The notes under the pieces: model-generated
Told to the model about the DNA's origin: nothing
What the model saw: the letters and a program-made list of their open reading frames with translations, nothing else
The model's database searches: none
Made by a program: the position numbers and the translations under genes
In this document: in pieces, positions 16,274-25,065 of the stretch
Layout: each line of letters begins with the position of its first letter
Numbering within the stretch: position 1 is the stretch's first letter
Source of the DNA: Agrobacterium tumefaciens
GTDB lineage: Bacteria; Pseudomonadota; Alphaproteobacteria; Rhizobiales; Rhizobiaceae
Length of the DNA: 64,000 nt
Direction of reading: 5' to 3'
Assembly: GCF_005221325.1 (NCBI RefSeq)
Contig: NZ_CP039888.1
Coordinates: 1,860,001 to 1,924,000, forward strand

Positions 16274-17658
16274 TTCGTGACTTTCTTCAGATGGTAGGAT
16301 TTCGGGCGGGTCAGGTTCTGGAAACCAAGGACGGAAAGTGAACCGCCACGGCCGGTTTCCTTGACGCCGGTCCAGCAAAGCGCCGGGTCGAGATAATCGG
16401 CGCGGTTCATGAACACGGTTCCGGTCTCGATTTCGCGGCCGATCCTCGCGGCTCGTGTCGCATCCTGCGTCCAGAGCGAAGCGGTGAGGCCGTATTTGCT
16501 GTCATTCATCAGCGCGATGGCTTCATCGTCGTTCTTGACCTTCATGATGCCGATGGCGGGACCGAAAGTCTCTTCGGTCATGAATTCCATGGAATGATCG
16601 ACATTGACGAGGATCTGCGGTGCGACATAAGCACTCTCGCCATCATCGGCCGGGAAAAGCTTCTGATCGACCAGCGCCTTTGCGCCCTTGGCAACGGCGT
16701 CGGCAATCTGCGCCCGCACCACCTTGGCAAACCGCTTGTTGGCCATCGGTCCGAGCGTGGTTTCCTGCTCGAGCGGATTGCCGAGCTTGTAGTTCGAAAC
16801 CCACGCCACGGACTTCTCGACGAATTCGTCATAGAGGTTTTCATTGACGTAGATGCGCTCGATACCACAGCAGCATTGCCCGGAATTATAGGTGCCGCCA
16901 TCCATCAGCGTATCAACGGCGGCGTCGAGATCGGCGTCCTCCATCACGTAACCGGGGTCCTTGCCGCCGAGTTCAAGCCCGAGGCCGGTGAAGGTGCCGG
17001 CAGCGGCGCGTTCGATGGCACGGCCGCCTTCCACCGAACCAGTGAAATTGACGAAGTTGAACAGGCCCTCGGAAATCAGCGCAGAAGTCGTGCCATGGTC
17101 GAGGAAGACGTTGATGAAGACATCGTCAGGCACGCCAGCCTCGACAAAAGCCCGCACCATGCGCTCGCCCACCAGCAGCGTCTGCGCCGCATGTTTGATG
17201 ACAACCGTATTGCCGGCCATCAGCGCCGGCGCAACGGTATTGATCGCCGTCATGTAAGGATAGTTCCAGGGCGCGATGACGAAAACCACGCCATGCGCCT
17301 CACGCTCGATGCGGCGTTCGAAATTGCCGCTTTCCTCGATGACGAGGGGTGCCAGCGCATCGGCCGCAATGGAGGCGACATAGTTGGAGCGCTCGTTGAA
17401 CCCCTTGAACTCGCCGCCGTAACGCACCGGACGGCCCATCATATGGGCCAGTTCCGGCACGACTTCCGCCACCATCTCATTGAGGCGCGCGACACCCTTC
17501 AGAACCAGCTGAACGCGGTCCTCAAGCGGCCGCCGCGCCCAGTCCTTTTGCGCCTTGCGCGCTTTCGAAACGGCGGCCCGCGCCGCCTCCAGCGACATCG
17601 CCTCCCGCTCGGCATAAACCGAGCCGTCGATGGGCGAGATATTCTGGATCATGGTCAT
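16270..17658 (-). CDS. NAD(P)-dependent aldehyde dehydrogenase
   Basis: 462 aa. Shows VIAPWNYPYMTAINTVAPAL, NFTGSVEGG, the general base in LELGGKDPGYV and the nucleophile in NSGQCCCG, followed by EETFGPAIGI and the C-terminal GRGGSLS. All catalytic elements are present. It turns an aldehyde into a carboxylate. It lies 18 bp downstream of the glutamine-synthetase-like gene and overlaps the Fe-ADH gene, which fits sequential oxidation of an alcohol via an aldehyde to an acid. It is related to succinate-semialdehyde or gamma-glutamyl-aminobutyraldehyde enzymes, but the substrate range is not readable from sequence. Confidence 0.9.
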   Translation of the reverse strand: MTMIQNISPIDGSVYAEREAMSLEAARAAVSKARKAQKDWARRPLEDRVQLVLKGVARLNEMVAEVVPELAHMMGRPVRYGGEFKGFNERSNYVASIAADALAPLVIEESGNFERRIEREAHGVVFVIAPWNYPYMTAINTVAPALMAGNTVVIKHAAQTLLVGERMVRAFVEAGVPDDVFINVFLDHGTTSALISEGLFNFVNFTGSVEGGRAIERAAAGTFTGLGLELGGKDPGYVMEDADLDAAVDTLMDGGTYNSGQCCCGIERIYVNENLYDEFVEKSVAWVSNYKLGNPLEQETTLGPMANKRFAKVVRAQIADAVAKGAKALVDQKLFPADDGESAYVAPQILVNVDHSMEFMTEETFGPAIGIMKVKNDDEAIALMNDSKYGLTASLWTQDATRAARIGREIETGTVFMNRADYLDPALCWTGVKETGRGGSLSVLGFQNLTRPKSYHLKKVTK

Positions 17659-17676
17659 GATGTTTTCCCGTAATGA

Positions 17677-19044
17677 TTAGGCTCGTTCGAAACCGCGCGC
17701 CACTTCCCAGTCGGTCACGCGGCGGTCGTATTCTTCCTGTTCCCACCGTCCGGCGTGGACGTAATGATCGATCACATCGTCGCCGAAAGCGTTGCGCAGC
17801 ATTTTCGATCCGTCCAGAAAGGCAGTGGCGTCACGCAGGGTCTTGGGTATCTCGCGCACATCCTTGCCGCCATAGGCATCACCGACAAAAGCGGGCTCAA
17901 GTTCAAGTTTATTTTCGATGCCGTCAATGCCCGCCGCAAGAAGAGCGGCCATGGCGAGATACGGATTGAGATCGGACCCGCCGACGCGGCATTCGATGCG
18001 GATGCCCTTGGTGCCCTCGCCGCAGAGACGATATCCCGCCGTGCGATTATCGAGGCTCCAGATTGCCTTGGTGGGCGCAAACGTGCCGGCCATGAAGCGT
18101 TTGTAGGAATTGATGTAGGGCGCCAGGAAATAGGTGATCTCGCTGGCATGGGCGAGAAGCCCGGCAACATAATGCCGCATCAGCTCCGACATGCCGTGCT
18201 TGGCGTCCTTGTCGAGGAATGCCGGCGTCTTGCCGTCGAGGCTCCACAGCGACTGGTGAATATGCGAGGAACTGCCGGCGGCATTGTAGTTCCACTTGGC
18301 AAGGAAGGTCACCGCCTTGCCCTTCGACCAGGCGATTTCCTTGGTGGCATTCTTGATGATGGCGTGCCGGTCGGCCATGGTCAGCGCCTCGGCATAACGC
18401 ACATTGATTTCCGCCTGGCCGGGAGACGCCTCGCCCTTGGAATTCTCGACCGGAATGCCAGCACCCTGCAGGCCCTTGCGCAGCGCCCGCATGACATCCT
18501 CTTCCTTGGTCGTCTGGAAGATATGGTAATCCTCATTATAACCGCTGGCGAGGTTCAGGTCCTTGTAACCGCCGGCGCGGGCCGCATCGAAGGTCTGGTC
18601 GAACAGGAAAAATTCCAGTTCGGTCGCCATAAAGGCTTTCAGCCCCATGGCCTCCAACCGCGCCACCTGCTTTTTCAACAGCGCGCGCGGCGAATGCGGC
18701 ACTTCTTCATGGGTGTGGTGATCGAGCACGTCGCACAGCACCAGCGCCGTGCCTTCCAGCCACGGCACGCGGCGTAGCGTCGAGAGGTCGGGCTTCAGCA
18801 CATAATCGCCATAGCCCTTTTCCCAACTGGAGGATTTATAGCCGGGAACGGTTTCCATCTCCATGTCGGTGGCAAGCACGTAATTGCAGCTATGGGTTTC
18901 CTCATAGGCGCTTTCGACGAAGAACTCCGCCTGGAACCGCTTGCCCATCAGACGCCCCTGCATGTCGACAAGGCAGGCCAGAACCGTGTCGATGCGCCCT
19001 TCGGCGACATCCATCTTAAGCGCGTCGAATGTGTAGCTCGTCAT
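17677..19044 (-). CDS. Glutamine-synthetase-family gamma-glutamyl ligase (gamma-glutamylamide synthetase)
   Basis: 455 aa, in the PuuA/GlnA3-GlnA4 size class. The beta-grasp N-domain is followed by TELEFFLFD, the catalytic-domain HIHQSLWS and RFMAGTFAPTKAIWSLDNRTAGYR, then IECRVGGSDLNPYLAMAAL. The usual NRS(A/S) flap reads DNRTAGYR. The adenylylation Tyr region typical of GlnA is not evident. Family members join glutamate to putrescine, ethanolamine or alkylamines using ATP. Neighbours are an ethanolamine-type permease upstream and ALDH plus Fe-ADH downstream. Gamma-glutamylation of ethanolamine or another amino alcohol is the best-supported inference. True glutamine synthesis is unlikely in this context. 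Confidence 0.88.
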   Translation of the reverse strand: MTSYTFDALKMDVAEGRIDTVLACLVDMQGRLMGKRFQAEFFVESAYEETHSCNYVLATDMEMETVPGYKSSSWEKGYGDYVLKPDLSTLRRVPWLEGTALVLCDVLDHHTHEEVPHSPRALLKKQVARLEAMGLKAFMATELEFFLFDQTFDAARAGGYKDLNLASGYNEDYHIFQTTKEEDVMRALRKGLQGAGIPVENSKGEASPGQAEINVRYAEALTMADRHAIIKNATKEIAWSKGKAVTFLAKWNYNAAGSSSHIHQSLWSLDGKTPAFLDKDAKHGMSELMRHYVAGLLAHASEITYFLAPYINSYKRFMAGTFAPTKAIWSLDNRTAGYRLCGEGTKGIRIECRVGGSDLNPYLAMAALLAAGIDGIENKLELEPAFVGDAYGGKDVREIPKTLRDATAFLDGSKMLRNAFGDDVIDHYVHAGRWEQEEYDRRVTDWEVARGFERA

Positions 19045-19109
19045 TTTGTCCGTTCCCTTTTAGTGTGGCGATCGGGCGGCCGGGATGCGGCCGCCCGTTT
19101 GTTTGTGCA

Positions 19110-20624
19110 TCAGGCCTTCGCAGCCGCTGCCGCAACGGCGGCCTGCTTGTGCTCCAGCGCGAATTCCTCTTCCGGCGACAGGATGAGGCGATGGCGCCCG
19201 ACGAAGGCGAAATAGGCGATCGCCACGGCGAACCAGACGGCCACCCAGAGCACACCCTTGGTGAAGTTCGGATCCTGGATCTGATAAAGCAGCGTGATGA
19301 TGGCGATGATGACCGTCAGCACCGCGCCCGGAATGCCGAAGGGCGAACGGAACGGCCGCTCGATATGCGGCAGGTTCTTTCTGAGCAGGATGAAGGAAAT
19401 CGCCTGCATGATGTAAGAGAACATCGCGCCGAACACGGCCATGTTCAAAAGCACGCTGCCGATGATGCTGCCGCCCTGTTCCGCACCCAGCGAGAACCAG
19501 ATGACGAGCATGACCGCAAGCCCGACGATCGCGCCGGTGATGTTGGCGACGTATGGCGTGCGGTATTTCGAGTGAGTGATCGACAGCACGGTCGGGAAGT
19601 AACCCGCACGCGACAGCGAATAGATCTGCCGGCCCTGCGCATAGAGGATCGTATGGAAGCTGGCGATCAGGCCAGTCAATGCGACGAGACCAAGCAGCAC
19701 GACACCGCCATCGCCATAGATCGCCTTGAAGCCATCCAGAAGCGGCTCGAGCGAGGAGCTGAGATGGAAGGCGCCGACGCCCGGCAGGGACGGGTTGAGC
19801 AGCACGATCATGAAAGCCGAGACCATCAGCGTCACCATGCCGAGAATGATGCCCTTCGGCATGTCGCGCTTTGGATCGACCGATTCTTCAGCCGCAAGCG
19901 GCAGCTGTTCAATGGCGAGGAACAGCCAAACCGCGAAAGGCAAAGTGGCAAGAACGCCTGAAAAACCGAAGGGGAAGAAGGAACCGCCACCTTCCGTAAG
20001 CTCCACCGCCTTGCCGTCAGGCCCGACACCGATGTTTAGCGCAAAACGCGAGAAATCGATGTTGGGAATGGCGCTGATCCAGAAGAATACCAGAACGGCG
20101 AGCGAAATCAGCGTGATGACCAGCGTGACCTTGAAGGAAAGCTCAAGCCCGAAGACGTTGAGCCCGAGGAAAATCGCATAAAAGACGATCCACACAAAAG
20201 GTGAATAGGCCGGATCGAGGCCGAGAATAGAGTTCACATAGGCCGTGATGAAGGTGACGACGACCGCCGGCGTCAGCACGTATTCGACATTCTCGCAAAG
20301 GCCGGTAATGAAGCCGCCCCAAGGGCCCATGGCCGTTCGGGCGAAGGAATAGGCCGCGCCCGTATGCGGCAAGGCCGGGCTCATTTCCGCGATCGAAAAT
20401 GTCAGCCCGAGATACATGATCGCGATGATGATGCCCGCGACCAGCATGCCGCCCCAGCCGCCGGTGGAAAAGCCGAAATTCCATCCGGAAAAATGCCCTG
20501 AAATAACCGCGCCGACGCCAAGCGCCCAGAGCGACCACACGCCCGCATAACGGGAAAGTCCGCGTTTTTCGAAATAGGATGCATCAGCCTTCTTGTAGCT
20601 GACGCCTGATGATGAACTGTCCAT
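19110..20624 (-). CDS. APC-superfamily permease, ethanolamine-permease-like
   Basis: 504 aa from ATG 20624 (AGGAGAGAAGGGC upstream), about 12 membrane helices in the inner membrane. The N-terminal LSRYAGVWSLWALGVGAVISGHFSGWN, here named by its ends at residues about 20-45, resembles ethanolamine permeases. So do the segment AEMSPALPHTGAAYSFARTA and the run GLCENVEYVLTPAV. These are the features of the family (TIGR00908 type) as I remember them, in contrast to GABA or putrescine permeases. The gene lies 65 bp before the gamma-glutamyl ligase gene. It would import the amine that the ligase then traps. Confidence 0.85.
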   Translation of the reverse strand: MDSSSSGVSYKKADASYFEKRGLSRYAGVWSLWALGVGAVISGHFSGWNFGFSTGGWGGMLVAGIIIAIMYLGLTFSIAEMSPALPHTGAAYSFARTAMGPWGGFITGLCENVEYVLTPAVVVTFITAYVNSILGLDPAYSPFVWIVFYAIFLGLNVFGLELSFKVTLVITLISLAVLVFFWISAIPNIDFSRFALNIGVGPDGKAVELTEGGGSFFPFGFSGVLATLPFAVWLFLAIEQLPLAAEESVDPKRDMPKGIILGMVTLMVSAFMIVLLNPSLPGVGAFHLSSSLEPLLDGFKAIYGDGGVVLLGLVALTGLIASFHTILYAQGRQIYSLSRAGYFPTVLSITHSKYRTPYVANITGAIVGLAVMLVIWFSLGAEQGGSIIGSVLLNMAVFGAMFSYIMQAISFILLRKNLPHIERPFRSPFGIPGAVLTVIIAIITLLYQIQDPNFTKGVLWVAVWFAVAIAYFAFVGRHRLILSPEEEFALEHKQAAVAAAAAKA

Positions 20625-20857
20625 GCCCTTCTCTCCTGATAAGAAAAAAACAAGCCAGTCAGCCATTATTGGCCGATTGTGCCCCAGTTTTCGGCATTAC
20701 GCGGGTGCTCCCCGCGCTCTGCCGCACGCACTTTGCTGTTCCCTTGCCGCTTCGTGTCTCCGGCTTCTTTGGCCGGCTTTTATAAAATGGCGGCAGTCTT
20801 CTTTTGACGGCCGGCCCCGGTGCTTTCACCATCGGCCAGCCCTTGCTCCCTCACTCG

Positions 20858-21628
20858 TCAACCGATGGATGAGAGCGCCTTCCCCATAAGCTCGTGGAGA
20901 AAACCGGCAATGGCCGCCTGTTCTCCCTCATTGGCGATGAGATCGTTGCGGATCTCGATCATCACATTCAAAAGACCATCCGGCAGCGCATGCAGCCGGA
21001 GCGTATGTGTCACACCGTCTTCCGGCCCGTAGGGGTCGTTGCGCCTGACCGTCAGAGAAGCCCCTTCGGCACCCGTCAGCATCGCGTCGGCCAGCCGGCT
21101 GTCGCTATCGTGCAGGATGCCGATTTCAACCTCGCGGAACCGGCCGTGATAAACCGGCGTGAAACTGTGGATGGTCACCACTACTACATTCCGGCCGGCG
21201 GCCTGCCGTTCCGCGATGATCTCGCTCACCCGGTCATGAAATGGCACGTAAAGCGCAGACGTGCGGGCGAAACGTTCCGCTTCGTCGAGATCGAGATTGC
21301 CGGGAATATCGTAAATCTCGCTTTTGACAGGCATGGCGGAAGGCGATTCGGGCGGGCGGTTACAATCATAAACGAGACGCGAAAACCGCTGATAAACCAG
21401 TGTAGCGTCGAATTTTTCAGACAGTAATCGTGCGACGGCAAGAGCACCGGGATCCCACGCCGCATGGCTGGAAAGCACGTCAGGCGAAAGACCCAGCGTT
21501 CCGTACTTCACTGGAATGGCGGCGGAGGCGTGTTCGCAAACGAGAAGGACATCGCCCTTACCCTCAGCGTTCTCGACGCCGACGGCCTGCCCTTCCGCTT
21601 CTGTGAAAAACCGTGACCGCAGCGTCAT
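20858..21628 (-). CDS. N-formylglutamate amidohydrolase family protein
   Basis: 256 aa. Motifs of the family: LLVCEHAS, SHAAWDPGALAVAR, VYDCNRPPES and VVTIHSFTP. They include the His/Glu/Asp residues expected for a zinc amidohydrolase. The classical substrate is N-formylglutamate in histidine degradation, but no hut gene is near. It heads the minus-strand run ending in Fe-ADH and diverges from the RpiR gene. A hydrolase that frees glutamate from an N-acyl or gamma-glutamyl product would complete the proposed route. A 233 bp gap without a gene separates it from the permease, so it may have a separate promoter. Confidence 0.88.
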   Translation of the reverse strand: MTLRSRFFTEAEGQAVGVENAEGKGDVLLVCEHASAAIPVKYGTLGLSPDVLSSHAAWDPGALAVARLLSEKFDATLVYQRFSRLVYDCNRPPESPSAMPVKSEIYDIPGNLDLDEAERFARTSALYVPFHDRVSEIIAERQAAGRNVVVVTIHSFTPVYHGRFREVEIGILHDSDSRLADAMLTGAEGASLTVRRNDPYGPEDGVTHTLRLHALPDGLLNVMIEIRNDLIANEGEQAAIAGFLHELMGKALSSIG

Positions 21629-21804
21629 GCACGAACCCCACCCGGAACCCCCGCGTTCCGTTAACGCCGAAAAGAATTCTTCACATTAGTGCGAGTGTCA
21701 AATGGAATTTTGAAATTTTCTCTTCATTTTCCCCATTGACTCGGCGGCGCGCACAGATGTTTATTTTAGCCATGCACCGGCAGAAAGACCGGAAGGGGAA
21801 AGAT

Positions 21805-22683
21805 TTGCGCAGCACGACGGCCACCGTCTCGGATGTCATCCACGCCCATTACGACGCACTGACCCGTTCGGAAAAACGGCTGGCGGAAAGCCTGCTCGGA
21901 AACTACCCGGTTTCGGGTCTCGGCAGCATCACCACCATCGCCGAAAATGCCGGCGTTTCGACGCCGACGGTGGCGCGCATGGTGCAGAAGCTCGGTTATA
22001 AGGGCTACCCGGAATTCCAGTCGCATCTGCATCAGGAACTGGAGGCGACGATATCAGGCCCGGTCGCCAAGCACGACCGCTGGGCGACCAATGCGCCAGG
22101 GCTGCACATTCTCAACCGCTTCGCCGATGCCATCACCGGCAATCTGCGCGACACGCTTGGTGATCTCGACACTGCCGTCTTCGACAATGCCGCGGCGCTG
22201 CTTTCGGATCGCAAGCGCAGCATCTATTTCGTCGGCGGGCGCATCACCGGTGCGATTGCCGAATATTTCTTCACCCATATGCAGGTGATCCGGCCGAAGA
22301 CGACGCTGATGTCATCCAATTCCAGCGCCTGGCCGCAATATATGCTGAATATGAGCGCCGGCGATGTGCTGGTCATTTTCGACATCCGCCGTTACGAGCA
22401 CGACATGACGACGCTGGCCGAGGTGGCCAAGGCAAACGGCGTACAGATCATCCTCTTCACCGATCAATGGACATCGCCGGTGGCGCGCCATGCGCTGCAC
22501 ACCTTCCGTGTACGGATCGAGGCGCCTTCGGCGTGGGATTCCTCCGTGGTCACCCTGTTCGTGGTCGAAGCTCTGATCGAAGCGGTGCAGAACGGCACCT
22601 GGGACGAAACCAAGGAACGCATGAACGCACTCGAGGGCCTGTTCGAACAGACACGGCTGTTCCGCCGGCCGGCAAGGACATGA
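21805..22683 (+). CDS. RpiR/MurR-family transcriptional regulator
   Basis: About 292 aa from TTG 21805, which has GGAAGGGG six bases upstream; ATG 21772 and ATG 21757 are possible longer starts without such a site. The N-terminal RpiR helix-turn-helix shows LTRSEKRLAESLL, TTIAENAGVSTPTVARMVQKLGY and HQELEATIS. The C-terminal SIS domain (about 130-260) has IYFVGGRITGAIAEYF and VLVIFDIRRYEHD, a sugar- or metabolite-binding fold. It sits divergently from the amidohydrolase gene and about 290 bp upstream of an ABC operon. It is the obvious candidate regulator of both. An imperfect inverted repeat (AATTTTGAAATT) lies in the divergent gap near 21705-21716. Confidence 0.87.
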   Translation: MRSTTATVSDVIHAHYDALTRSEKRLAESLLGNYPVSGLGSITTIAENAGVSTPTVARMVQKLGYKGYPEFQSHLHQELEATISGPVAKHDRWATNAPGLHILNRFADAITGNLRDTLGDLDTAVFDNAAALLSDRKRSIYFVGGRITGAIAEYFFTHMQVIRPKTTLMSSNSSAWPQYMLNMSAGDVLVIFDIRRYEHDMTTLAEVAKANGVQIILFTDQWTSPVARHALHTFRVRIEAPSAWDSSVVTLFVVEALIEAVQNGTWDETKERMNALEGLFEQTRLFRRPART

Positions 22684-22973
22684 AACTATCTAGCCGGCAA
22701 CTTACTTGACGAGGATGCCGCGCGCTGATTGGATACCTGTAATCGCTACCAGCACGATAAAACAGGATAATATACCAAGCTGGGGAACATATCTGGACAA
22801 TCGGATGACGAGGGGAATCTCCCGCAATTGCAGGCCCAAAAACCTGATGATGGCGGAAAACGAGTGTAAAGTGGCGGAATCCGGATAAATAAATTGCAAT
22901 CCAACCGTCACATTAGCTTCATCGAGACTCCGTATCAGCGTCCGCAATATGAGAACACGAAGAGGAGAAAAAA

Positions 22974-24080
22974 GTGATCTCTCACTGCCGCCGACTGCTT
23001 GCTACGACCACCGCACTGGTCATCGCTTCCACCGCGATTGCCGCCGCTGAGCCGAGCGCCGAACTGATCGCCGCCGCCAAGAAGGAAGGCATGCTGACCA
23101 CCGTCGCGCTGCCGCACGACTGGTGTGGTTACGGCGACGTCATCGCCGCTTTCAAGGCGAAGTACCCGGAAATCACCGTCAACGAATTGAACCCCGACGC
23201 CGGCTCTGCCGATGAAGTCGAAGCGATCAAGGCCAACAAGGACAACAAGGGCCCGCAGGCTCCTGACGTCATCGACGTCGGCCTCGCCTTCGGCCCGCAG
23301 ATGAAGGCCGAAGGCCTGCTGCAGCCCTACAAGGTCTCCACCTGGGACGAAATTCCTGACAACGTCAAGGATCCGGAAGGTTACTGGTACGGCGACTATT
23401 ACGGCGTGATGTCCCTGTTCGTGAACAAGGACCTCGTCAAGAACGTGCCGAAGGACTGGGCCGATCTGCAGAAGCCGGAATATTCCGGTCAGGTAGCGCT
23501 CGCCGGCGATCCGCGCGCCTCCAACCAGGCAATCCTGGGCGTTCTCGCCGCCGGTCTCGCCTCCGGTGCAAAATCCGGCAAGGAAGCCGGCGAAGCAGGC
23601 CTGAAGTATTTTGCCGAACTCAACAAGGCTGGCAATTTCCTTCCGGTCATCGGCAAGGCTGGTACGCTGGCACAGGGCGCAACCCCGATCATCGTCGCCT
23701 GGGACTATAACGCCCTTTCCTGGAAGAAGACGCTGAACGACAACCCGCCGACCGAAGTCGTCGTTCCTGAAAAGGGCGTGCTCGCCGGCGTTTACGTTCA
23801 GGGCATTTCCGCCTACGCGCCGCATCCGAATGCTGCAAAGCTCTGGATGGAGCATCTCTATTCGGACGACGGTCAGCTCGGCTGGCTGAAGGGCTATTGC
23901 CACCCGATCCGCTTCAACGCCATGGTCAAGGCCGGCAAGGTTCCGCAGGCGCTGATCGACAGCCTGCCGCCGGCAGCAGCCTATGAAAAGGCAATCTTCC
24001 CGACACTCGAGGAAGTCGATGCCAACAAGGCTGCCGTTACCGGCGGCTGGGACAGCGTCGTCGGCGCAAACGTGAAGTAA
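22974..24080 (+). CDS. ABC transporter periplasmic substrate-binding protein
   Basis: 368 aa. Starts at GTG 22974 behind AGGAG. The signal peptide (about 1-25, ending TAIAAA) is followed by a family-1 solute-binding protein of the iron/thiamine/polyamine-like cluster: VIAAFKAKYPEITVNEL, GYWYGDYYGVMSLFVNKD and APHPNAAKLWMEHLYSDDG. The ligand is not recognisable. First gene of an operon with two permeases, an ATPase and a Zn-ADH. A hairpin terminator follows directly (24092-24127), so this gene should be expressed more than the rest. Confidence 0.88.
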   Translation: MISHCRRLLATTTALVIASTAIAAAEPSAELIAAAKKEGMLTTVALPHDWCGYGDVIAAFKAKYPEITVNELNPDAGSADEVEAIKANKDNKGPQAPDVIDVGLAFGPQMKAEGLLQPYKVSTWDEIPDNVKDPEGYWYGDYYGVMSLFVNKDLVKNVPKDWADLQKPEYSGQVALAGDPRASNQAILGVLAAGLASGAKSGKEAGEAGLKYFAELNKAGNFLPVIGKAGTLAQGATPIIVAWDYNALSWKKTLNDNPPTEVVVPEKGVLAGVYVQGISAYAPHPNAAKLWMEHLYSDDGQLGWLKGYCHPIRFNAMVKAGKVPQALIDSLPPAAAYEKAIFPTLEEVDANKAAVTGGWDSVVGANVK

Positions 24081-24091
24081 TTTTTGAAAAC

Positions 24092-24127
24092 GCACCCCGG
24101 ACGGTCGAAGTCCGGGGTGCTTCTTTT
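24092..24127 (+). terminator. Attenuating terminator after the binding-protein gene
   Basis: GCACCCCGGAC (24092-24102) pairs with GTCCGGGGTGC (24110-24120), followed by TTCTTTT. It lies inside the operon, 12 bp after the stop of the binding-protein gene and about 55 bp before the permease start. Confidence 0.85.
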
Positions 24128-24180
24128 ATGATTTAGACCTTTATAGACAGACCGTTTCAAAACGGCGTTTGGGGACAAGG

Positions 24181-25065
24181 ATGCCATCAACCAACACCGG
24201 CGGGCCATCCGACGCGGGCAGAAAGCTGCCGCTGCACTGGATAGGCGTCGTACCTTTTGCCGTCTTTGTTATGCTGTTCCTCATCCTGCCGACGATGAAG
24301 ATCGTCGTCGGCGCGTTTCAGCAAACAGATGGCAGCTTCACGCTGGACAACATTGCCGGGCTTTTCACCTCTTCGATCCTTGCTGCCTACTGGATCTCGA
24401 TCAAGATCAGCCTCGCCTCCGCGGCGCTGGGCTGCCTTATCGGTTTTGCCGTGGCCGCGGCCGTCGTGCTGGGTGGCCTGCCGCAACGCATCCGCGGCCC
24501 GCTTCTCACCTTTTCCGGTGTCGCCTCGCAATTTGCCGGCGTGCCGCTCGCCTTCGCCTTCATCGCCACGCTCGGCCCGGTCGGCTTGCTCACCGTGTTT
24601 TTGAAGACGCAGATCGGCATTGATCTGAGGCTCCTCGGCTTCAACATCCTCTCCTTCTGGGGCCTGACGGTCACCTATCTGTTCTTCCAGATACCGCTGA
24701 TGATCCTCATCATCACGCCGGCGCTGGACGGGCTGAAGCGCGAATGGCGCGAGGCGGCGGAAATTCTCGGCGCGACCGGGTTTCAATATTGGCGTATGGT
24801 GGCCTTTCCCATCCTGCTGCCGTCGCTGCTCGGCACCATGTCATTGCTTTTTGCCAATGCCTTCGGTGCGGTGGCTACCGCCATCGCGCTCACCGGCTCC
24901 TCGCTCAACATCGTGCCGATCCTGCTCTTCGCGCAGATCCGCGGCGACGTTCTCGGCAATCCCCATCTTGGTTACGCGCTCGCCTTCGGCATGATCGTCG
25001 TAACCGGCATCGCCAATGCACTTTATATCTGGCTGCGCGCCCGCAGCGAAAGGTGGCTGAAATGA
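24181..25065 (+). CDS. ABC transporter permease (first)
   Basis: 294 aa from ATG 24181 with GGGGACAAGG upstream. Six or more membrane helices. The EAA loop reads EWREAAEILGATGFQYWRMVAFPILLPS (about residues 185-212), the ATPase docking site. Inner membrane, PotB/CysT-like. Its stop overlaps the start of the second permease (ATGA). Confidence 0.9.
   Translation: MPSTNTGGPSDAGRKLPLHWIGVVPFAVFVMLFLILPTMKIVVGAFQQTDGSFTLDNIAGLFTSSILAAYWISIKISLASAALGCLIGFAVAAAVVLGGLPQRIRGPLLTFSGVASQFAGVPLAFAFIATLGPVGLLTVFLKTQIGIDLRLLGFNILSFWGLTVTYLFFQIPLMILIITPALDGLKREWREAAEILGATGFQYWRMVAFPILLPSLLGTMSLLFANAFGAVATAIALTGSSLNIVPILLFAQIRGDVLGNPHLGYALAFGMIVVTGIANALYIWLRARSERWLK

Noticed and set aside
15128..22683. Ethanolamine ammonia-lyase microcompartment (eut) locus
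   Set aside because: No EutB/EutC, shell protein or B12 gene is present. The gene set fits gamma-glutamylation instead.
22702..22947. 81-codon minus-strand open frame with a hydrophobic stretch, between the RpiR gene and the ABC operon
   Set aside because: No ribosome site, and it lies in the expected promoter region of the ABC operon. No family is recognised, so it is not reported as a gene.
22935..24095. 386-codon minus-strand open frame opposite the binding-protein gene
   Set aside because: The plus strand has a GTG start with AGGAG, a signal peptide and a terminator.
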